Made by a program: the position numbers and the translations under genes. Source: Arenimonas sp. (GTDB taxonomy: Bacteria > Pseudomonadota > Alphaproteobacteria > Rhizobiales > Rhizobiaceae). From it: 64,000 nt of DNA. The stretch covers positions 1 to 64,000 of the forward strand of contig JAIBEK010000059.1 of NCBI GenBank assembly GCA_019459145.1, read 5' to 3'. A model generated the notes under the pieces. That model ran no database searches, was not told the origin of the DNA, and saw only the letters and a program-made list of their open reading frames with translations. Shown piece by piece: positions 37,147 to 46,586 of this stretch (its first letter is position 1; every line of letters starts with the position of its first letter).

Positions 37147-38538
37147 TCACTTCGGCCCGATCATCAGCTCCGGCCGCACAAGTTCGTCGAACTCCTCGTT
37201 GCTGAGATAACCGCCGCCGACCGTTTCCTGGCGCAGCGTGGTGCCGTTCCTGTGGGCGGTCTTGGCGATCTTGGCGCAGGTATCGTAGCCGAGGCGGGTG
37301 TTCAGCGCGGTGACCAGCATGAGCGAGTTTTCGACGCCCTTGCGGATATTGTCCTCACGCGCCTCAATGCCGACGACGCAGTTGTCGGTGAAGGAGCGAG
37401 CCGCATCGCCGAGCAGTTGCACCGACTGCAGGAAATTATAGGCCATCATCGGGTTGTAGACGTTGAGCTCGAAATGGCCCTGGCTGCCGGCAAAGGTGAT
37501 GGCGGCCTGGTTGCCGAAGATGTGGGCGCAGACCTGGGTCAGCGCCTCCGACTGGGTCGGATTGACCTTGCCGGGCATGATCGACGAGCCCGGTTCGTTT
37601 TCCGGCAAGGCCAGTTCGCCGAGCCCCGCGCGCGGGCCGGAGCCGAGGAAGCGGATGTCGTTGGCTATCTTGAAGCAGGCTGCTGCGGCGGCGTTGATCG
37701 CCCCGTGCGAGAAGACCATGGCATCGTGGGCGGCGAGCGCTTCGAACTTGTTGGGCGCGGTGACGAAGGGCAGGCCGGTGATCGCGGCGATCTCTTCGGC
37801 CACCTTTTCGGCAAAGCCGACGGGCGCGTTCAGGCCGGTGCCGACGGCGGTGCCGCCCTGCGCCAGTTCGTAGAGACCGGGCAGCGTCAGTTCGATCCGC
37901 TTGATCGCGGAGGCGACCTGCGCGGCATAGCCGGAGAATTCCTGGCCGAGCGTCAGCGGCGTTGCATCCTGCGTGTGGGTGCGGCCGATCTTGATGATGT
38001 GGGCGAAGGATTTCGCCTTGGCATCAAGGGCCTGGTGCAGATGCTTCAGATTTGGAATCAGGTGGTGGACGATCTGCTCCGCGCAGGCGATGTGCATGGC
38101 CGTCGGATAGGTGTCGTTCGACGACTGGCTCATGTTGACGTGGTCGTTGGGATGGACCGGCGTCTTCGAGCCCATCACGCCGCCCAGCATCTCGATCGCC
38201 CGGTTGGAGATCACCTCGTTGGCGTTCATGTTGGATTGCGTACCCGAGCCGGTCTGCCAGACGACGAGCGGGAAATGGTCGTCGAGCTTGCCGTCGATTA
38301 CCTCCTGGGCCGCACGGATGATGGCCTGGCCGAGATCCGGATCGAGACCGGCAAGCGCCATGTTGGCGCGGGCCGCCGCCTGCTTGACGATGCCGAGCGC
38401 CCGCACGACGGACAGCGGCTGCTTTTCCCAGCCGATCTTGAAATTGCCGCGCGAGCGCTCGGCCTGCGCGCCCCAGTAGCGATCGGCTGCGACGTCGATC
38501 GGGCCGAATGTGTCGGTTTCTGCGCGGGTAGTGCTCAT
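37147..38538 (-). CDS. fumC: Class II fumarate hydratase
   Basis: 463 residues, normal length. The signature [11 protein letters not shown] (catalytic loop Ser), [12 protein letters not shown] and [17 protein letters not shown] are all present. Cofactor-free, heat- and superoxide-resistant fumarase of the TCA cycle. It lies 187 bases upstream of the class I gene on the same strand, and diverges from the ars operon. Confidence 0.95.
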   Translation of the reverse strand: MSTTRAETDTFGPIDVAADRYWGAQAERSRGNFKIGWEKQPLSVVRALGIVKQAAARANMALAGLDPDLGQAIIRAAQEVIDGKLDDHFPLVVWQTGSGTQSNMNANEVISNRAIEMLGGVMGSKTPVHPNDHVNMSQSSNDTYPTAMHIACAEQIVHHLIPNLKHLHQALDAKAKSFAHIIKIGRTHTQDATPLTLGQEFSGYAAQVASAIKRIELTLPGLYELAQGGTAVGTGLNAPVGFAEKVAEEIAAITGLPFVTAPNKFEALAAHDAMVFSHGAINAAAAACFKIANDIRFLGSGPRAGLGELALPENEPGSSIMPGKVNPTQSEALTQVCAHIFGNQAAITFAGSQGHFELNVYNPMMAYNFLQSVQLLGDAARSFTDNCVVGIEAREDNIRKGVENSLMLVTALNTRLGYDTCAKIAKTAHRNGTTLRQETVGGGYLSNEEFDELVRPELMIGPK

Positions 38539-38675
38539 GGGATGACCTTCTTCTCAATCTGCTGCGTGCGAGGATATTTAGCCCTCGTTCGATCGGGTGC
38601 AATGGCTCCCTTATAATTGAGCCAAAAATTCATGTTAAATTTCACGACGGGCCGTCTTGTAAATTTCGATATTTC

Positions 38676-39023
38676 ATGATTTCTGGAAGTATGGATACAA
38701 AGCAAACCCTCGATTCACTTTCGGCGCTTGGTCACGAAGGGCGGCTGGCGGTCTTCCGGCTGCTCGTGCGCCATGCCCCGGAGGGCCTGAACGCCGGCGA
38801 GATCGCCGCCGCCCTGAACTTCCGCGCCAATACGCTTTCGGCGAACCTGACCGTGCTGGCCAATGCCGGGCTGATCGCCGGCGAGCGGGAAGGGCGCCAT
38901 ATCCGCTATCGTGCCGATCTCGATGCCATGCGCGAACTGATGGGCTTTCTTCTGGAGGACTGCTGCGGCGGCTCCCCGGAGATCTGCCGCCCGATCCTCG
39001 ATGAAATCACCTGTCGTTGCTAG
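38676..39023 (+). CDS. arsR: ArsR-family arsenic-responsive repressor
   Basis: 115 residues: winged helix (LNAGEIAAALNFRANTLSAN) followed by a Cys-rich tail with C96, C97, C104, C113 and C115. A C-terminal Cys cluster is the As(III) site of the AfArsR type, unlike the alpha-3 CVC site of E. coli ArsR. ATG 38691 is an alternative start. First gene of arsR-arsC-aquaporin. Confidence 0.85.
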   Translation: MISGSMDTKQTLDSLSALGHEGRLAVFRLLVRHAPEGLNAGEIAAALNFRANTLSANLTVLANAGLIAGEREGRHIRYRADLDAMRELMGFLLEDCCGGSPEICRPILDEITCRC

Positions 39024-39034
39024 AGGCCTCTTCC

Positions 39035-39529
39035 ATGACCCAAGAACATTTCAATGTCCTGTTCCTATGCACCGGCAATTCGGCGCGCTCTATTCTCGCC
39101 GAATCATGCCTCAATCGTGAGGGGCGCGGCCGGTTCACGGCCTATTCCGCCGGCTCGCATCCCAAGGGTGAGGTCCACCCGATGGCGATCGACCTGCTGA
39201 AGCGCGCCAATTACGACACTTCGGGCCTACGCTCGAAGAACTGGGACGAGTTTGCCGCGCCCGGCGCGCCGAAGATGGATTTCGTCTTCACGGTCTGCGA
39301 TTCTGCTGCGGCCGAGGCTTGCCCGGTCTGGCCGGGCCAGCCGATGACGGCCCATTGGGGCGTCCCGGATCCTGCAGCGGTAGAGGGAACCGACACGGAG
39401 AAAGCCCTGGCGTTCGCAGACGCCTATCGCATGCTGAGCAACCGGATCTCGATTTTTGTCAACCTGCCGATCAGCAGCCTTGACCGGCTCGCCCTGCAGA
39501 AGCGGGTGAGCGAGATCGGCAAGCAGTGA
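39035..39529 (+). CDS. arsC: Arsenate reductase (low-MW phosphatase type)
   Basis: 164 residues with the P-loop FLCTGNSARSILAE and later Cys residues (TVCDSAAAEACPVW). This family reduces arsenate to arsenite, with thioredoxin or glutaredoxin as donor. A TTG at 39017 extends the frame but the ATG at 39035 fits homology. Begins 11 bases after arsR. Confidence 0.88.
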   Translation: MTQEHFNVLFLCTGNSARSILAESCLNREGRGRFTAYSAGSHPKGEVHPMAIDLLKRANYDTSGLRSKNWDEFAAPGAPKMDFVFTVCDSAAAEACPVWPGQPMTAHWGVPDPAAVEGTDTEKALAFADAYRMLSNRISIFVNLPISSLDRLALQKRVSEIGKQ

Positions 39530-39557
39530 TCTCCAGGCGAGGCCGAGGGGCGAAATC

Positions 39558-40229
39558 GTGAGCACAACCAGACGGATCGCCTCCGAGTTTCTCGGCACTG
39601 CCCTGCTACTTGCAACCGTGGTCGGCTCCGGCATCATGGCTGAGGCGCTGGCCGGCGGCAATGTGGCGGTAGCGTTGCTCGGCAATACCATCGCTACAGG
39701 CGCGATCCTTGTCGTGCTGATCACCATGCTCGGTCCGGTGTCGGGTGCGCATTTCAATCCGGCGGTGACGCTGGTCATGCTGGCATCGGCGGAAATTTCC
39801 AAACGGGAAGCCGCCTTCTATATGCTGGCCCAGATTGCCGGCGGACTGGTCGGCGTATGGGTTGCGCATCTGATGTTCGACCTTTCCGTGCTGCAAATGT
39901 CCGTCAAGGCACGGACGGGAACGGGGCAGTGGATCGCGGAAGGGGTGGCCACCTTTGGCCTGCTCGTGACCATCCTACTGACCCGACGCCATCGGCCCGA
40001 GAGCATCCCGCTTTCGGTCGGCCTCTACATCACCGCCGCCTATTGGTTCACCGCATCGACCTCGTTTGCCAATCCGGCCGTGACGCTGGCGCGCGCCTTT
40101 TCAGACAGCTTCGCCGGGATTCGCCTGGCGGATGTCCCGGCTTTCGTCGTCGTGCAGTTGATCGGCGCCATGCTGGCGCTTTTTCTGTCGCGCTGGCTGC
40201 TCGGCGATACCGGCAAGTCTGCGGCCTGA
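39558..40229 (+). CDS. aqpS: Aquaporin/aquaglyceroporin of the ars operon (AqpS-like)
   Basis: 223 residues, six transmembrane helices and both pore motifs HFNPAVT and FANPAVT. In Sinorhizobium an aquaglyceroporin replaces the arsenite pump: arsenite made by ArsC flows out down its gradient. The position after arsR-arsC supports the same role. Starts with GTG. No arsB, acr3 or arsH is present in the operon. Confidence 0.85.
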   Translation: MSTTRRIASEFLGTALLLATVVGSGIMAEALAGGNVAVALLGNTIATGAILVVLITMLGPVSGAHFNPAVTLVMLASAEISKREAAFYMLAQIAGGLVGVWVAHLMFDLSVLQMSVKARTGTGQWIAEGVATFGLLVTILLTRRHRPESIPLSVGLYITAAYWFTASTSFANPAVTLARAFSDSFAGIRLADVPAFVVVQLIGAMLALFLSRWLLGDTGKSAA

Positions 40230-40541
40230 GAAGCCGCACCGGCCGTGTCATATTTGGCACGTGTCCAGCCTAAATCATCGCGCTTCCGGATGGCCATTTT
40301 CGACTGTCCACAGTCATCGGGCTCGGGGTAGGAGAAATTTAACCAGTGTTTTCATTAAAGTCCGCTGATGTGCCGGTGCGCCGGACGTCGTGGATTCACG
40401 CAGAATTGAAACAGGCCGGCGCCGCGGGCGAAGCGGCGACAACTTTTCAATGATATGCCTATCGGCTAGTGAACCGCGCCAAGAACGGCGGCAGCCTCCC
40501 GGTTGCCGCTTCGCGACGAAAGAGCTGGAGCGAGTGCGAGA
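40230..40541. other. 312-base intergenic region
   Basis: No gene seen. It contains a small GCGGC/GCCGC stem just after the aquaporin stop and a 14-base palindrome GACTGT-CC-ACAGTC at 40302-40315. The promoter of the L,D-transpeptidase gene should lie here. Confidence 0.5.
40302..40315. promoter_or_regulatory. 14-base palindrome, possible operator
   Basis: GACTGT and ACAGTC are perfect reverse complements around CC, about 230 bases upstream of the L,D-transpeptidase start. No regulator can be named. Confidence 0.3.
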
Positions 40542-42425
40542 ATGACGAATTACAAGAAGATCGCGGCGACGACTGCGCTTGCCGCGATAACGGCCTTTGC
40601 GGCCTTGCCTCCGGCAGCCGGGGCGGTCACGCTTCTCGATCTGCTGCGCGGCGGTCCGGGCCGGAGCCAACAGGGCTCAGGCATGGGCACGCGCTTAGAG
40701 CCGGAGGCGCGAGGCGGGCTGGAGATGGGCGATCCCGAGCCCCTGCCGAAGGTCGCCGGTCCGCGCTACTACGCCTACAAGCCCGATGCGACGCGGGTGA
40801 TTGCCATAAAGGGACCGGTGGCACCGCCCGCACCCGATACTGCGGCCGTTGATCCGGCAAGCCCGTCGGTCGCCGCCGACCAGCCGCAGGTGCGCCGTTT
40901 CCTCGCCGAAACCGGCGTGCGCGCCTCAGACGAGGTGGCGAAAGCCGTCGAGGCCTATTATGCGGACAACAAGCCGTTGATCTGGGTTACCGAGACCGGC
41001 CTGACCGAGCGCGCCCGCCAGTCGCTCGCCGGTCTTGCCGCGGTCGACGCCGTCGGTCTCGCTCCCGAGGATTATGCCGTGCCGCTGCCGGCGGATGCGG
41101 CCGATCCGGCGGACACCGACAGGCTCGCCCGGGATCTCGCCCGGTTCGAGGTGGCGCTATCGGCAAAGCTGCTTTCCTATGTCGCAGACACGGTGCGGGG
41201 TCGGATCGATCCGAACAAGATTTCCGGCTATCACGACTTCAAGCGCAAGTCGGTCAACCTGAATCCGGTGCTCAACATGCTGCGGCTCAGCCCCGACGTC
41301 GCCGCCTATCTCCGCTCGCGCGATCCCGACAATGCGCAGTTCAAGGCCATGACGGCGGAGCTTGCCCGTTTGCGGGCCGCCGACAGCCAGGCCGGGGCGC
41401 GGGTCGAGATTGCTCCGGGCACGTTGTTGAAGCCCGGCCAGAGCAATGTCGAACTCGCGAACATTCTGGCAGCCATCCGGGCCGAGGGGTCGGACGCGCT
41501 CAAGGCCGAGCATGCCGCGGTGCTCGGCGGCTATACGGGCACGCCGGATTATACGCCCGACCTCGTCGCCGTCGTCGAAGCCTTCCAGAAGGAAAAGGGT
41601 TTGAAGCCCGATGGTGTCGTCGGGCGCGCGACCGTCCGGGCGCTGACCGGCCACAGCAATGCCGAGAAGATCGACAAGCTGATCGTCGCCATGGAGCAGA
41701 TCCGCTGGCTGCCGGATGATCTGGGACAGCGCTATGTCTTCATCAATCAGCCGTCCTACACCGCCTATTTCGTCAGCGAGGGCCGCGAGCAACTGGCGAT
41801 GCGGGTGGTCGTCGGTTCCAAGTCAAACCAGACCTATTTCTTCCAGGACCAGATCGAGACGGTGGAGTTCAACCCTTACTGGGGCGTGCCGAAGTCGATC
41901 ATCGTCAACGAGATGCTGCCGAAGCTGCGCCGCGATCCGTCCTATCTCGATCGCCTCGGCTATGAGGTGAGCTATGGCGGTCGCAAGGTTTCCTCGACGC
42001 AGGTCGACTGGAACACCACCCACAGCGTCGATGTGCGCCAGCCGCCCGGTGGCGACAATGCACTGGGCGAGCTGAAGATCCTGTTTCCCAACAGCCATGC
42101 CATCTACATGCACGACACGCCGTCGAAGAGTTTTTTCCAGCGCGACATGCGGGCTCTCAGCCATGGTTGCGTTCGTCTGGCCGAGCCGCGCGTCATGGCG
42201 GCGGCGGTGATGGGCACGACGACGGCGGAGATCGCCAAGCAGATAGCGTCCGGGCAGAACCGCGCGGTTCAGGTGCCGCAGAAGATCCCGGTCTACGTCT
42301 CCTATTTCACCGCCTGGCCGAACAAGGACGGCGGGATCGACTATTTCGAGGACGTCTACGCGCGGGATGAGGCGACCCGAAAGGCCTTCAAGGCGACCAG
42401 CGACGCCCGCGCCTCGCGCGGATGA
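40542..42425 (+). CDS. L,D-transpeptidase (YcbB-like) with peptidoglycan-binding domain
   Basis: 627 residues: signal peptide (first ~28), a low-complexity linker, an N-terminal scaffold domain, a PG_binding_1 repeat (VVEAFQKEKGLKPDGVVGRATVRAL) and the YkuD catalytic domain with HDTPSKSFFQRDMRALSHGCVRL, where Cys of SHGCVR is the nucleophile. YcbB-type enzymes make 3-3 cross-links in peptidoglycan, which are abundant in Rhizobiales and linked with polar growth. ATG 40542 is preceded by GGAG; the TTG at 40503 is less likely. A strong terminator follows. Confidence 0.9.
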   Translation: MTNYKKIAATTALAAITAFAALPPAAGAVTLLDLLRGGPGRSQQGSGMGTRLEPEARGGLEMGDPEPLPKVAGPRYYAYKPDATRVIAIKGPVAPPAPDTAAVDPASPSVAADQPQVRRFLAETGVRASDEVAKAVEAYYADNKPLIWVTETGLTERARQSLAGLAAVDAVGLAPEDYAVPLPADAADPADTDRLARDLARFEVALSAKLLSYVADTVRGRIDPNKISGYHDFKRKSVNLNPVLNMLRLSPDVAAYLRSRDPDNAQFKAMTAELARLRAADSQAGARVEIAPGTLLKPGQSNVELANILAAIRAEGSDALKAEHAAVLGGYTGTPDYTPDLVAVVEAFQKEKGLKPDGVVGRATVRALTGHSNAEKIDKLIVAMEQIRWLPDDLGQRYVFINQPSYTAYFVSEGREQLAMRVVVGSKSNQTYFFQDQIETVEFNPYWGVPKSIIVNEMLPKLRRDPSYLDRLGYEVSYGGRKVSSTQVDWNTTHSVDVRQPPGGDNALGELKILFPNSHAIYMHDTPSKSFFQRDMRALSHGCVRLAEPRVMAAAVMGTTTAEIAKQIASGQNRAVQVPQKIPVYVSYFTAWPNKDGGIDYFEDVYARDEATRKAFKATSDARASRG

Positions 42426-42433
42426 GGTTGACG

Positions 42434-42459
42434 AAGGCGGGTGCAAGACCCGCCTTTTT
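42434..42459 (+). terminator. Intrinsic terminator after the L,D-transpeptidase gene
   Basis: AAGGCGGGT-GCAAG-ACCCGCCTT is a perfect 9-bp stem ending in a T run, reaching the last base of the convergent gph gene. Confidence 0.85.
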
Positions 42460-43139
42460 CATTTACGCAGCAATTCCGCGAGCAGGGCCGGCGTCAGTTC
42501 GTCGAAGTGATCGATCTGCCGATCGGCTCCGAGCTCGGCGATCGGGACATCCGAATAGCCGAACGGCACGACGATGGACGGGATGCCGGCATTGCGGGCG
42601 GCAAGGATGTCGTTGATGCTATCGCCCACCATCACTGCGAAACGGGCGTCGCCGCCGGCCCGTTCGATGGTCGCGATGATGTGGCCCGGGTCGGGCTTGC
42701 GTACGGCGAAGGTGTCGCCGCCGGCAATGGCCGAAAAATGGTGGGCCAGTCCCAGCTTCTCGATCAGCGGGACGGCCAGCGATTCCATCTTGTTGGTGCA
42801 GACGGCGAGCCTAAAGCCGGCTTCGCGCAGGCGGCCGAGCGCCTCGACCAGGCCGGGATAGGGCCTGCTTTCGCCCGGCATGCCTGCCATGTAATGGGCG
42901 ATGAAGCGGTCGAGCAGCGGCCCGAGCTCCTCCTCCGCGAGGGGAGCGCCGCGCAGCGCGAAGGCGCGCGCGATCATGGCGCGGGCACCCTGGCCGACCA
43001 GATGGGTGAGATCCTCGTAGCCGACCGGCGGCAGGTCTGCGACGGCAATCGTATGGTTGAGGCTGGTGACAAGGTCGGGCGCCGTGTCGACCAGCGTGCC
43101 GTCAAGGTCGAAGACGATCGTGGGGGCTATCAAGGGCAT
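42459..43139 (-). CDS. gph: Phosphoglycolate phosphatase (HAD family)
   Basis: 226 residues with HAD motifs VFDLDGTLVDT (nucleophile Asp), CTNK, KPDPGHI and GDSINDILAARNAG. Removes phosphoglycolate arising from DNA repair or oxygenase activity. Start set at 43139; the frame runs on to 43829 antisense to rpiA, which is not coding. Confidence 0.88.
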   Translation of the reverse strand: MPLIAPTIVFDLDGTLVDTAPDLVTSLNHTIAVADLPPVGYEDLTHLVGQGARAMIARAFALRGAPLAEEELGPLLDRFIAHYMAGMPGESRPYPGLVEALGRLREAGFRLAVCTNKMESLAVPLIEKLGLAHHFSAIAGGDTFAVRKPDPGHIIATIERAGGDARFAVMVGDSINDILAARNAGIPSIVVPFGYSDVPIAELGADRQIDHFDELTPALLAELLRK

Positions 43140-43295
43140 GCTCCGTCGCTGGCTCAAGGAAGGCGGGATCGCCCTAGCCGGGTAGGCGAAAAGCCGGCAA
43201 AAGGCAACCGATACAGCGGTATCGGAAAGGGGCTTTCGTTTGCCTGGCGAGGCGTGTAAACAGCTGTCGACGAAACGGACAGGAGTTCTTGGCGC

Positions 43296-43994
43296 ATGGA
43301 CGCCCGCGAAATGAAGATAAAGGCTGCGGCAGCGGCTTTGGAGCATGTCGAGGACGGAATGCGTCTCGGCATCGGCACCGGCTCTACCGCGGAGGAATTT
43401 GTCCGGCTTCTGGCGGAAAAGGTGGCCGGCGGCATGAGGGTCGAAGGCGTGCCGACATCCGAGCGCACGGCCCGGCTTTGCCTGGAACTGGGCGTGCCGC
43501 TGAAGTCGCTCGACGAACTGCCGCAGCTGGATCTGACCATTGACGGGGCCGATGAAGTGGACGGCCGGCTGCGCCTGATCAAGGGCGGCGGCGGGGCACT
43601 TCTGCGCGAGAAGATCGTCGCGGCGGCCTCCGAAAGGATGATCGTGATCGCCGACGAGAGCAAGGTGGTCGAAACGCTCGGCCGCTTTCCGCTGCCGATC
43701 GAAATCAATCCCTTCGGCCAGGTTTCCACCTGTATCGCCGTGGAGAAGGCAGCCGAACGGCTCGGCCTTACCGGTGCCATGACCTTGCGTGCCTCCGGCG
43801 ACGGTCTCTTCACCACCGACGGCGGACACCTCATTCTCGACGCATCATTTGGCCGTATTCCTGATGCAGAGGCCTTGGCCGTCGCGCTCAATACCATTCC
43901 GGGTGTTGTCGAGCACGGGCTATTCATTAATTTGGCCACGCTTGCCATTATCGCCGGTCCGGCCGGCGCGCGGGTCATCGACGCAAAGAACTAG
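43296..43994 (+). CDS. rpiA: Ribose-5-phosphate isomerase A
   Basis: 232 residues with [22 protein letters not shown] and the [11 protein letters not shown] catalytic block. Interconverts ribose 5-phosphate and ribulose 5-phosphate in the pentose-phosphate pathway. Diverges from gph; a DUF2059 gene follows after 18 bases. Confidence 0.94.
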   Translation: MDAREMKIKAAAAALEHVEDGMRLGIGTGSTAEEFVRLLAEKVAGGMRVEGVPTSERTARLCLELGVPLKSLDELPQLDLTIDGADEVDGRLRLIKGGGGALLREKIVAAASERMIVIADESKVVETLGRFPLPIEINPFGQVSTCIAVEKAAERLGLTGAMTLRASGDGLFTTDGGHLILDASFGRIPDAEALAVALNTIPGVVEHGLFINLATLAIIAGPAGARVIDAKN

Positions 43995-44012
43995 ACAGGA
44001 GCTGTGGATTTC

Positions 44013-44549
44013 ATGGTCAATTTTTCGAGCTTGGGACGTTTCGCGTCTGTCACCGTCATTGCCGGTAGCCTGTTGATGGGTCCGGCCGCCCAGGCCCAGG
44101 ACGTCGCGCCCGAGCACGTCCAGGCGGCCCGGGCTGCAATCACCGCGCTTGGCGTGACCGACCGTTTCGATACCATCCTGCCGGCCGTATCGGATCAATT
44201 GAAGACCCAGCTGATTCAGGCCTATCCGGACCTGGAAAGCAAGATTTCCGAAACGGTCGATGCCGAAGCCATCAAGCTCGCACCGCGTCGCGGTGATCTG
44301 GAGCGTGAGGCGGCGCTGGTCTATGCCAAGGCTTTTTCCGCCGAAGAACTCAACGTGATCACGACCTTCTACACCAGCGAGGCCGGCAAGAAGCTGTTGA
44401 AGGACGGACCGATCGCCATGCGCGAACTGATGAAGGCCGCGGACATCTGGACCGCCGGCATCTCACGCGACCTGGAAAAGCAGGCCAACGAGGCGATGCT
44501 TAAGGAGGTCGGTGCCACCGCACCGGCCGCACCGGCCGCCAAGCCCTGA
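44013..44549 (+). CDS. DUF2059 secreted protein
   Basis: 178 residues: signal peptide ending AAQAQ, then a helical DUF2059 domain (FSAEELNVITTFYTSEAGKKLL). Periplasmic, function unknown. ATG 44013 is preferred; a GTG at 44004 is too near the AGGAG sequence. Probably co-transcribed with rpiA, and ends at a strong terminator. Confidence 0.85.
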   Translation: MVNFSSLGRFASVTVIAGSLLMGPAAQAQDVAPEHVQAARAAITALGVTDRFDTILPAVSDQLKTQLIQAYPDLESKISETVDAEAIKLAPRRGDLEREAALVYAKAFSAEELNVITTFYTSEAGKKLLKDGPIAMRELMKAADIWTAGISRDLEKQANEAMLKEVGATAPAAPAAKP

Positions 44550-44574
44550 TCGCAGGCCGACGAAAAGAACACAG

Positions 44575-44603
44575 AGCCCGGACGCGTTCCGGGCTTTTCT
44601 TTT
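44575..44603 (+). terminator. Intrinsic terminator after DUF2059 gene
   Basis: AGCCCGGA-CGCGT-TCCGGGCT stem followed by TTTCTTTT. Confidence 0.85.
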
Positions 44604-44689
44604 GGGGGAGGGCGAACCTATATCAGGACCGCTGTACCCATCAACGATCTGTCCAATGATCTGCCCAATGATCTGCAAGGAGTTTCGCC

Positions 44690-46078
44690 ATGTCCGGTTT
44701 TGACTATGACCTGTTCGTCATCGGTGGCGGCTCCGGCGGGGTGCGCAGCGCCCGCGTCGCCGCCGCGCTCGGCAAGAAGGTGGCGATCGCCGAAGAGTAC
44801 CGCTTCGGCGGCACCTGCGTCATCCGTGGCTGCGTGCCGAAGAAGCTGTTCGTCTATGCGTCGCAGTTCCACGAGCATTTCGAGGATGCGGCGGGCTACG
44901 GCTGGACCGTCGGCGAAAGCCGTTTCGACTGGGCCAAGCTGGTCGCGGCGAAGGACAACGAGATCGCCCGGCTCGAGGGCCTATACCGCAAGGGGCTGGA
45001 CAATGCCGGCGCCGAGATCCTCGAGACGCGCGCCGAACTTGCCGGCCCGAACAGCGTTCGCCTGCTGAAATCCGGCAAGATCGTGACCGCCGAGAAGATC
45101 GTCATCGCGGTGGGCGGTGCGCCCAATCCGCATGCGGCGCTGCCCGGTCATGAACTGTGCATCTCGTCCAACGAGGCCTTCGACCTGAAGGCGTTGCCGC
45201 GTGCGATCGTGATTGCCGGCGGCGGGTACATCGCGGTCGAGTTCGCCAACATCTTTCACGGCCTCGGGGTCGATACCACGCTGATCTATCGCGGCGCCGA
45301 GATCCTCAGCCGGTTCGACCACGACATGCGGCACGGGCTGCACGAAGCCATGGAGGCCAAGGGCATTCGCATCCTTTGCCACGACATCATCGAACAGGTG
45401 AGCAAGGGCGCCGACGGCCGGCTAGTCGCCGAAACCAAGAACAGCGGCGAACTGGTGGCAGATCAGGTGATGCTGGCGCTCGGCCGCGATCCCTATACAG
45501 AGGGGCTCGGGCTGGAGGCGGCGGGCGTCGAAACCAACGAGCGCGGCGCGATCGTCGTCGACAAATATTCGCGGACCAATGTGGCGAGCATCTTCGCGCT
45601 CGGCGACGTCACCGACCGGGTGCAGTTGACGCCGGTGGCGATCCACGAGGCGATGTGCTTCATCGAGACCGAATACAGGAACAATCCGACCTCGCCGGAC
45701 CATGACATGATCGCGACCGCCGTCTTCTCGCAGCCGGAGATCGGCACTGTCGGCCTGTCGGAAGAGGAGGCGGCCAAGCGGTTCTCCGACATCGAGGTGT
45801 ACCGCGCCCAGTTCCGGCCGATGAAGGCGACGCTTTCGGGCCGCGCCGAAAAGACCATCATGAAGCTCATCGTCAATTCAGCCGACCGCAAGGTCGTGGG
45901 CGCCCATATCCTCGGCCACGATGCCGGCGAGATGGCGCAAATCCTCGGCATCACGCTTAAGGCCGGCTGCACCAAGGACGATTTCGACCGGACCATGGCG
46001 GTCCATCCGACCGCGGCGGAAGAACTGGTGACGATGTACACTCCGAGTTATCGGATCCGGAACGGCGAGCGGGTCTGA
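44690..46078 (+). CDS. gor: Glutathione-disulphide reductase
   Basis: 462 residues, family length. FAD motif VIGGGSGGVRSAR, redox-active pair in GGTCVIRGCVPKK, NADPH motif IAGGGYIAVEFANIF and the C-terminal HPTAAEE base are all seen. Keeps glutathione reduced in the cytoplasm; it may support the GST and ArsC functions elsewhere in the window. Confidence 0.94.
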   Translation: MSGFDYDLFVIGGGSGGVRSARVAAALGKKVAIAEEYRFGGTCVIRGCVPKKLFVYASQFHEHFEDAAGYGWTVGESRFDWAKLVAAKDNEIARLEGLYRKGLDNAGAEILETRAELAGPNSVRLLKSGKIVTAEKIVIAVGGAPNPHAALPGHELCISSNEAFDLKALPRAIVIAGGGYIAVEFANIFHGLGVDTTLIYRGAEILSRFDHDMRHGLHEAMEAKGIRILCHDIIEQVSKGADGRLVAETKNSGELVADQVMLALGRDPYTEGLGLEAAGVETNERGAIVVDKYSRTNVASIFALGDVTDRVQLTPVAIHEAMCFIETEYRNNPTSPDHDMIATAVFSQPEIGTVGLSEEEAAKRFSDIEVYRAQFRPMKATLSGRAEKTIMKLIVNSADRKVVGAHILGHDAGEMAQILGITLKAGCTKDDFDRTMAVHPTAAEELVTMYTPSYRIRNGERV

Positions 46079-46120
46079 AGCTGCAACTGCCGTGGGCTTC
46101 GGGCCGAGGCGTCCTCGAAT

Positions 46121-46144
46121 AAAAAATGCCCCGTCGACGGGACG
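46121..46144 (-). terminator. Bidirectional-position terminator, strong on the minus strand
   Basis: TGCCCCGTC and GACGGGGCA (46127-46149 region) form a perfect 9-bp stem with a 5-base loop. On the minus strand it runs into TTTTTT, making a strong terminator for the small gene at 46250-46363; on the plus strand only ATTGA follows, but it may still serve gor. Confidence 0.8.
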
Positions 46145-46249
46145 GGGCAATTGATGCGGAAGGAACCTCGGACAGTCGCCAAGGCGCCCATCCGACCATG
46201 CTCAAACGCCGGAACGCGATGACGGTTCCGTTGCGAGCGAAATATCTGT

Positions 46250-46363
46250 TCAGGTGAAAGCCAGAACCGGCGCCGCCAGCGCCATCAGTCCGAGACAGGA
46301 TGCGACTGCAAATTTCAGCCGCCGGATACGCCTGGTACGAACACCACTCCAATCATACGCCAT
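46250..46363 (-). CDS. 37-residue basic membrane-anchored small protein
   Basis: MAYDWSGVRTRRIRRLKFAV begins the peptide: a charged, Arg-rich N-terminus followed by one hydrophobic segment of about 17 residues (residues 19-36). A strong Shine-Dalgarno (GAGGA, 8 bases before ATG) and a perfect terminator about 100 bases downstream on the same strand argue that it is a real gene. Positive-inside charge predicts the N-terminus stays in the cytoplasm. Family not recognised; longer in-frame starts lack a ribosome site. Confidence 0.6.
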   Translation of the reverse strand: MAYDWSGVRTRRIRRLKFAVASCLGLMALAAPVLAFT

Positions 46364-46586
46364 AGCACAGATCCTCATGATCGTTACAAACACATGGGCA
46401 CAATGGCCGCACCTGCTTCCCCTAGCCCTCGAGGCTGGCGCGAAGCTGGCTGCAAGCAATCCGGATGCGACCTCTCCTGTCGCCTCCAAAGATTAGAGTA
46501 TGACAATTCTTCGATGGACGCCAGCCTCCATCGCTGTCCGGCGGAAAGACCGGAAGGCCTGATAATTCCTCATTCGGGTCAGCGGC

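Noticed and set aside
43139..43829. N-terminal extension of gph
   Set aside because: Runs antisense through rpiA; the HAD domain starts at 43139.
46390..46489. Longer N-terminal start for the 37-residue protein
   Set aside because: No ribosome site at the upstream ATG and the extension is low-complexity antisense-like sequence.
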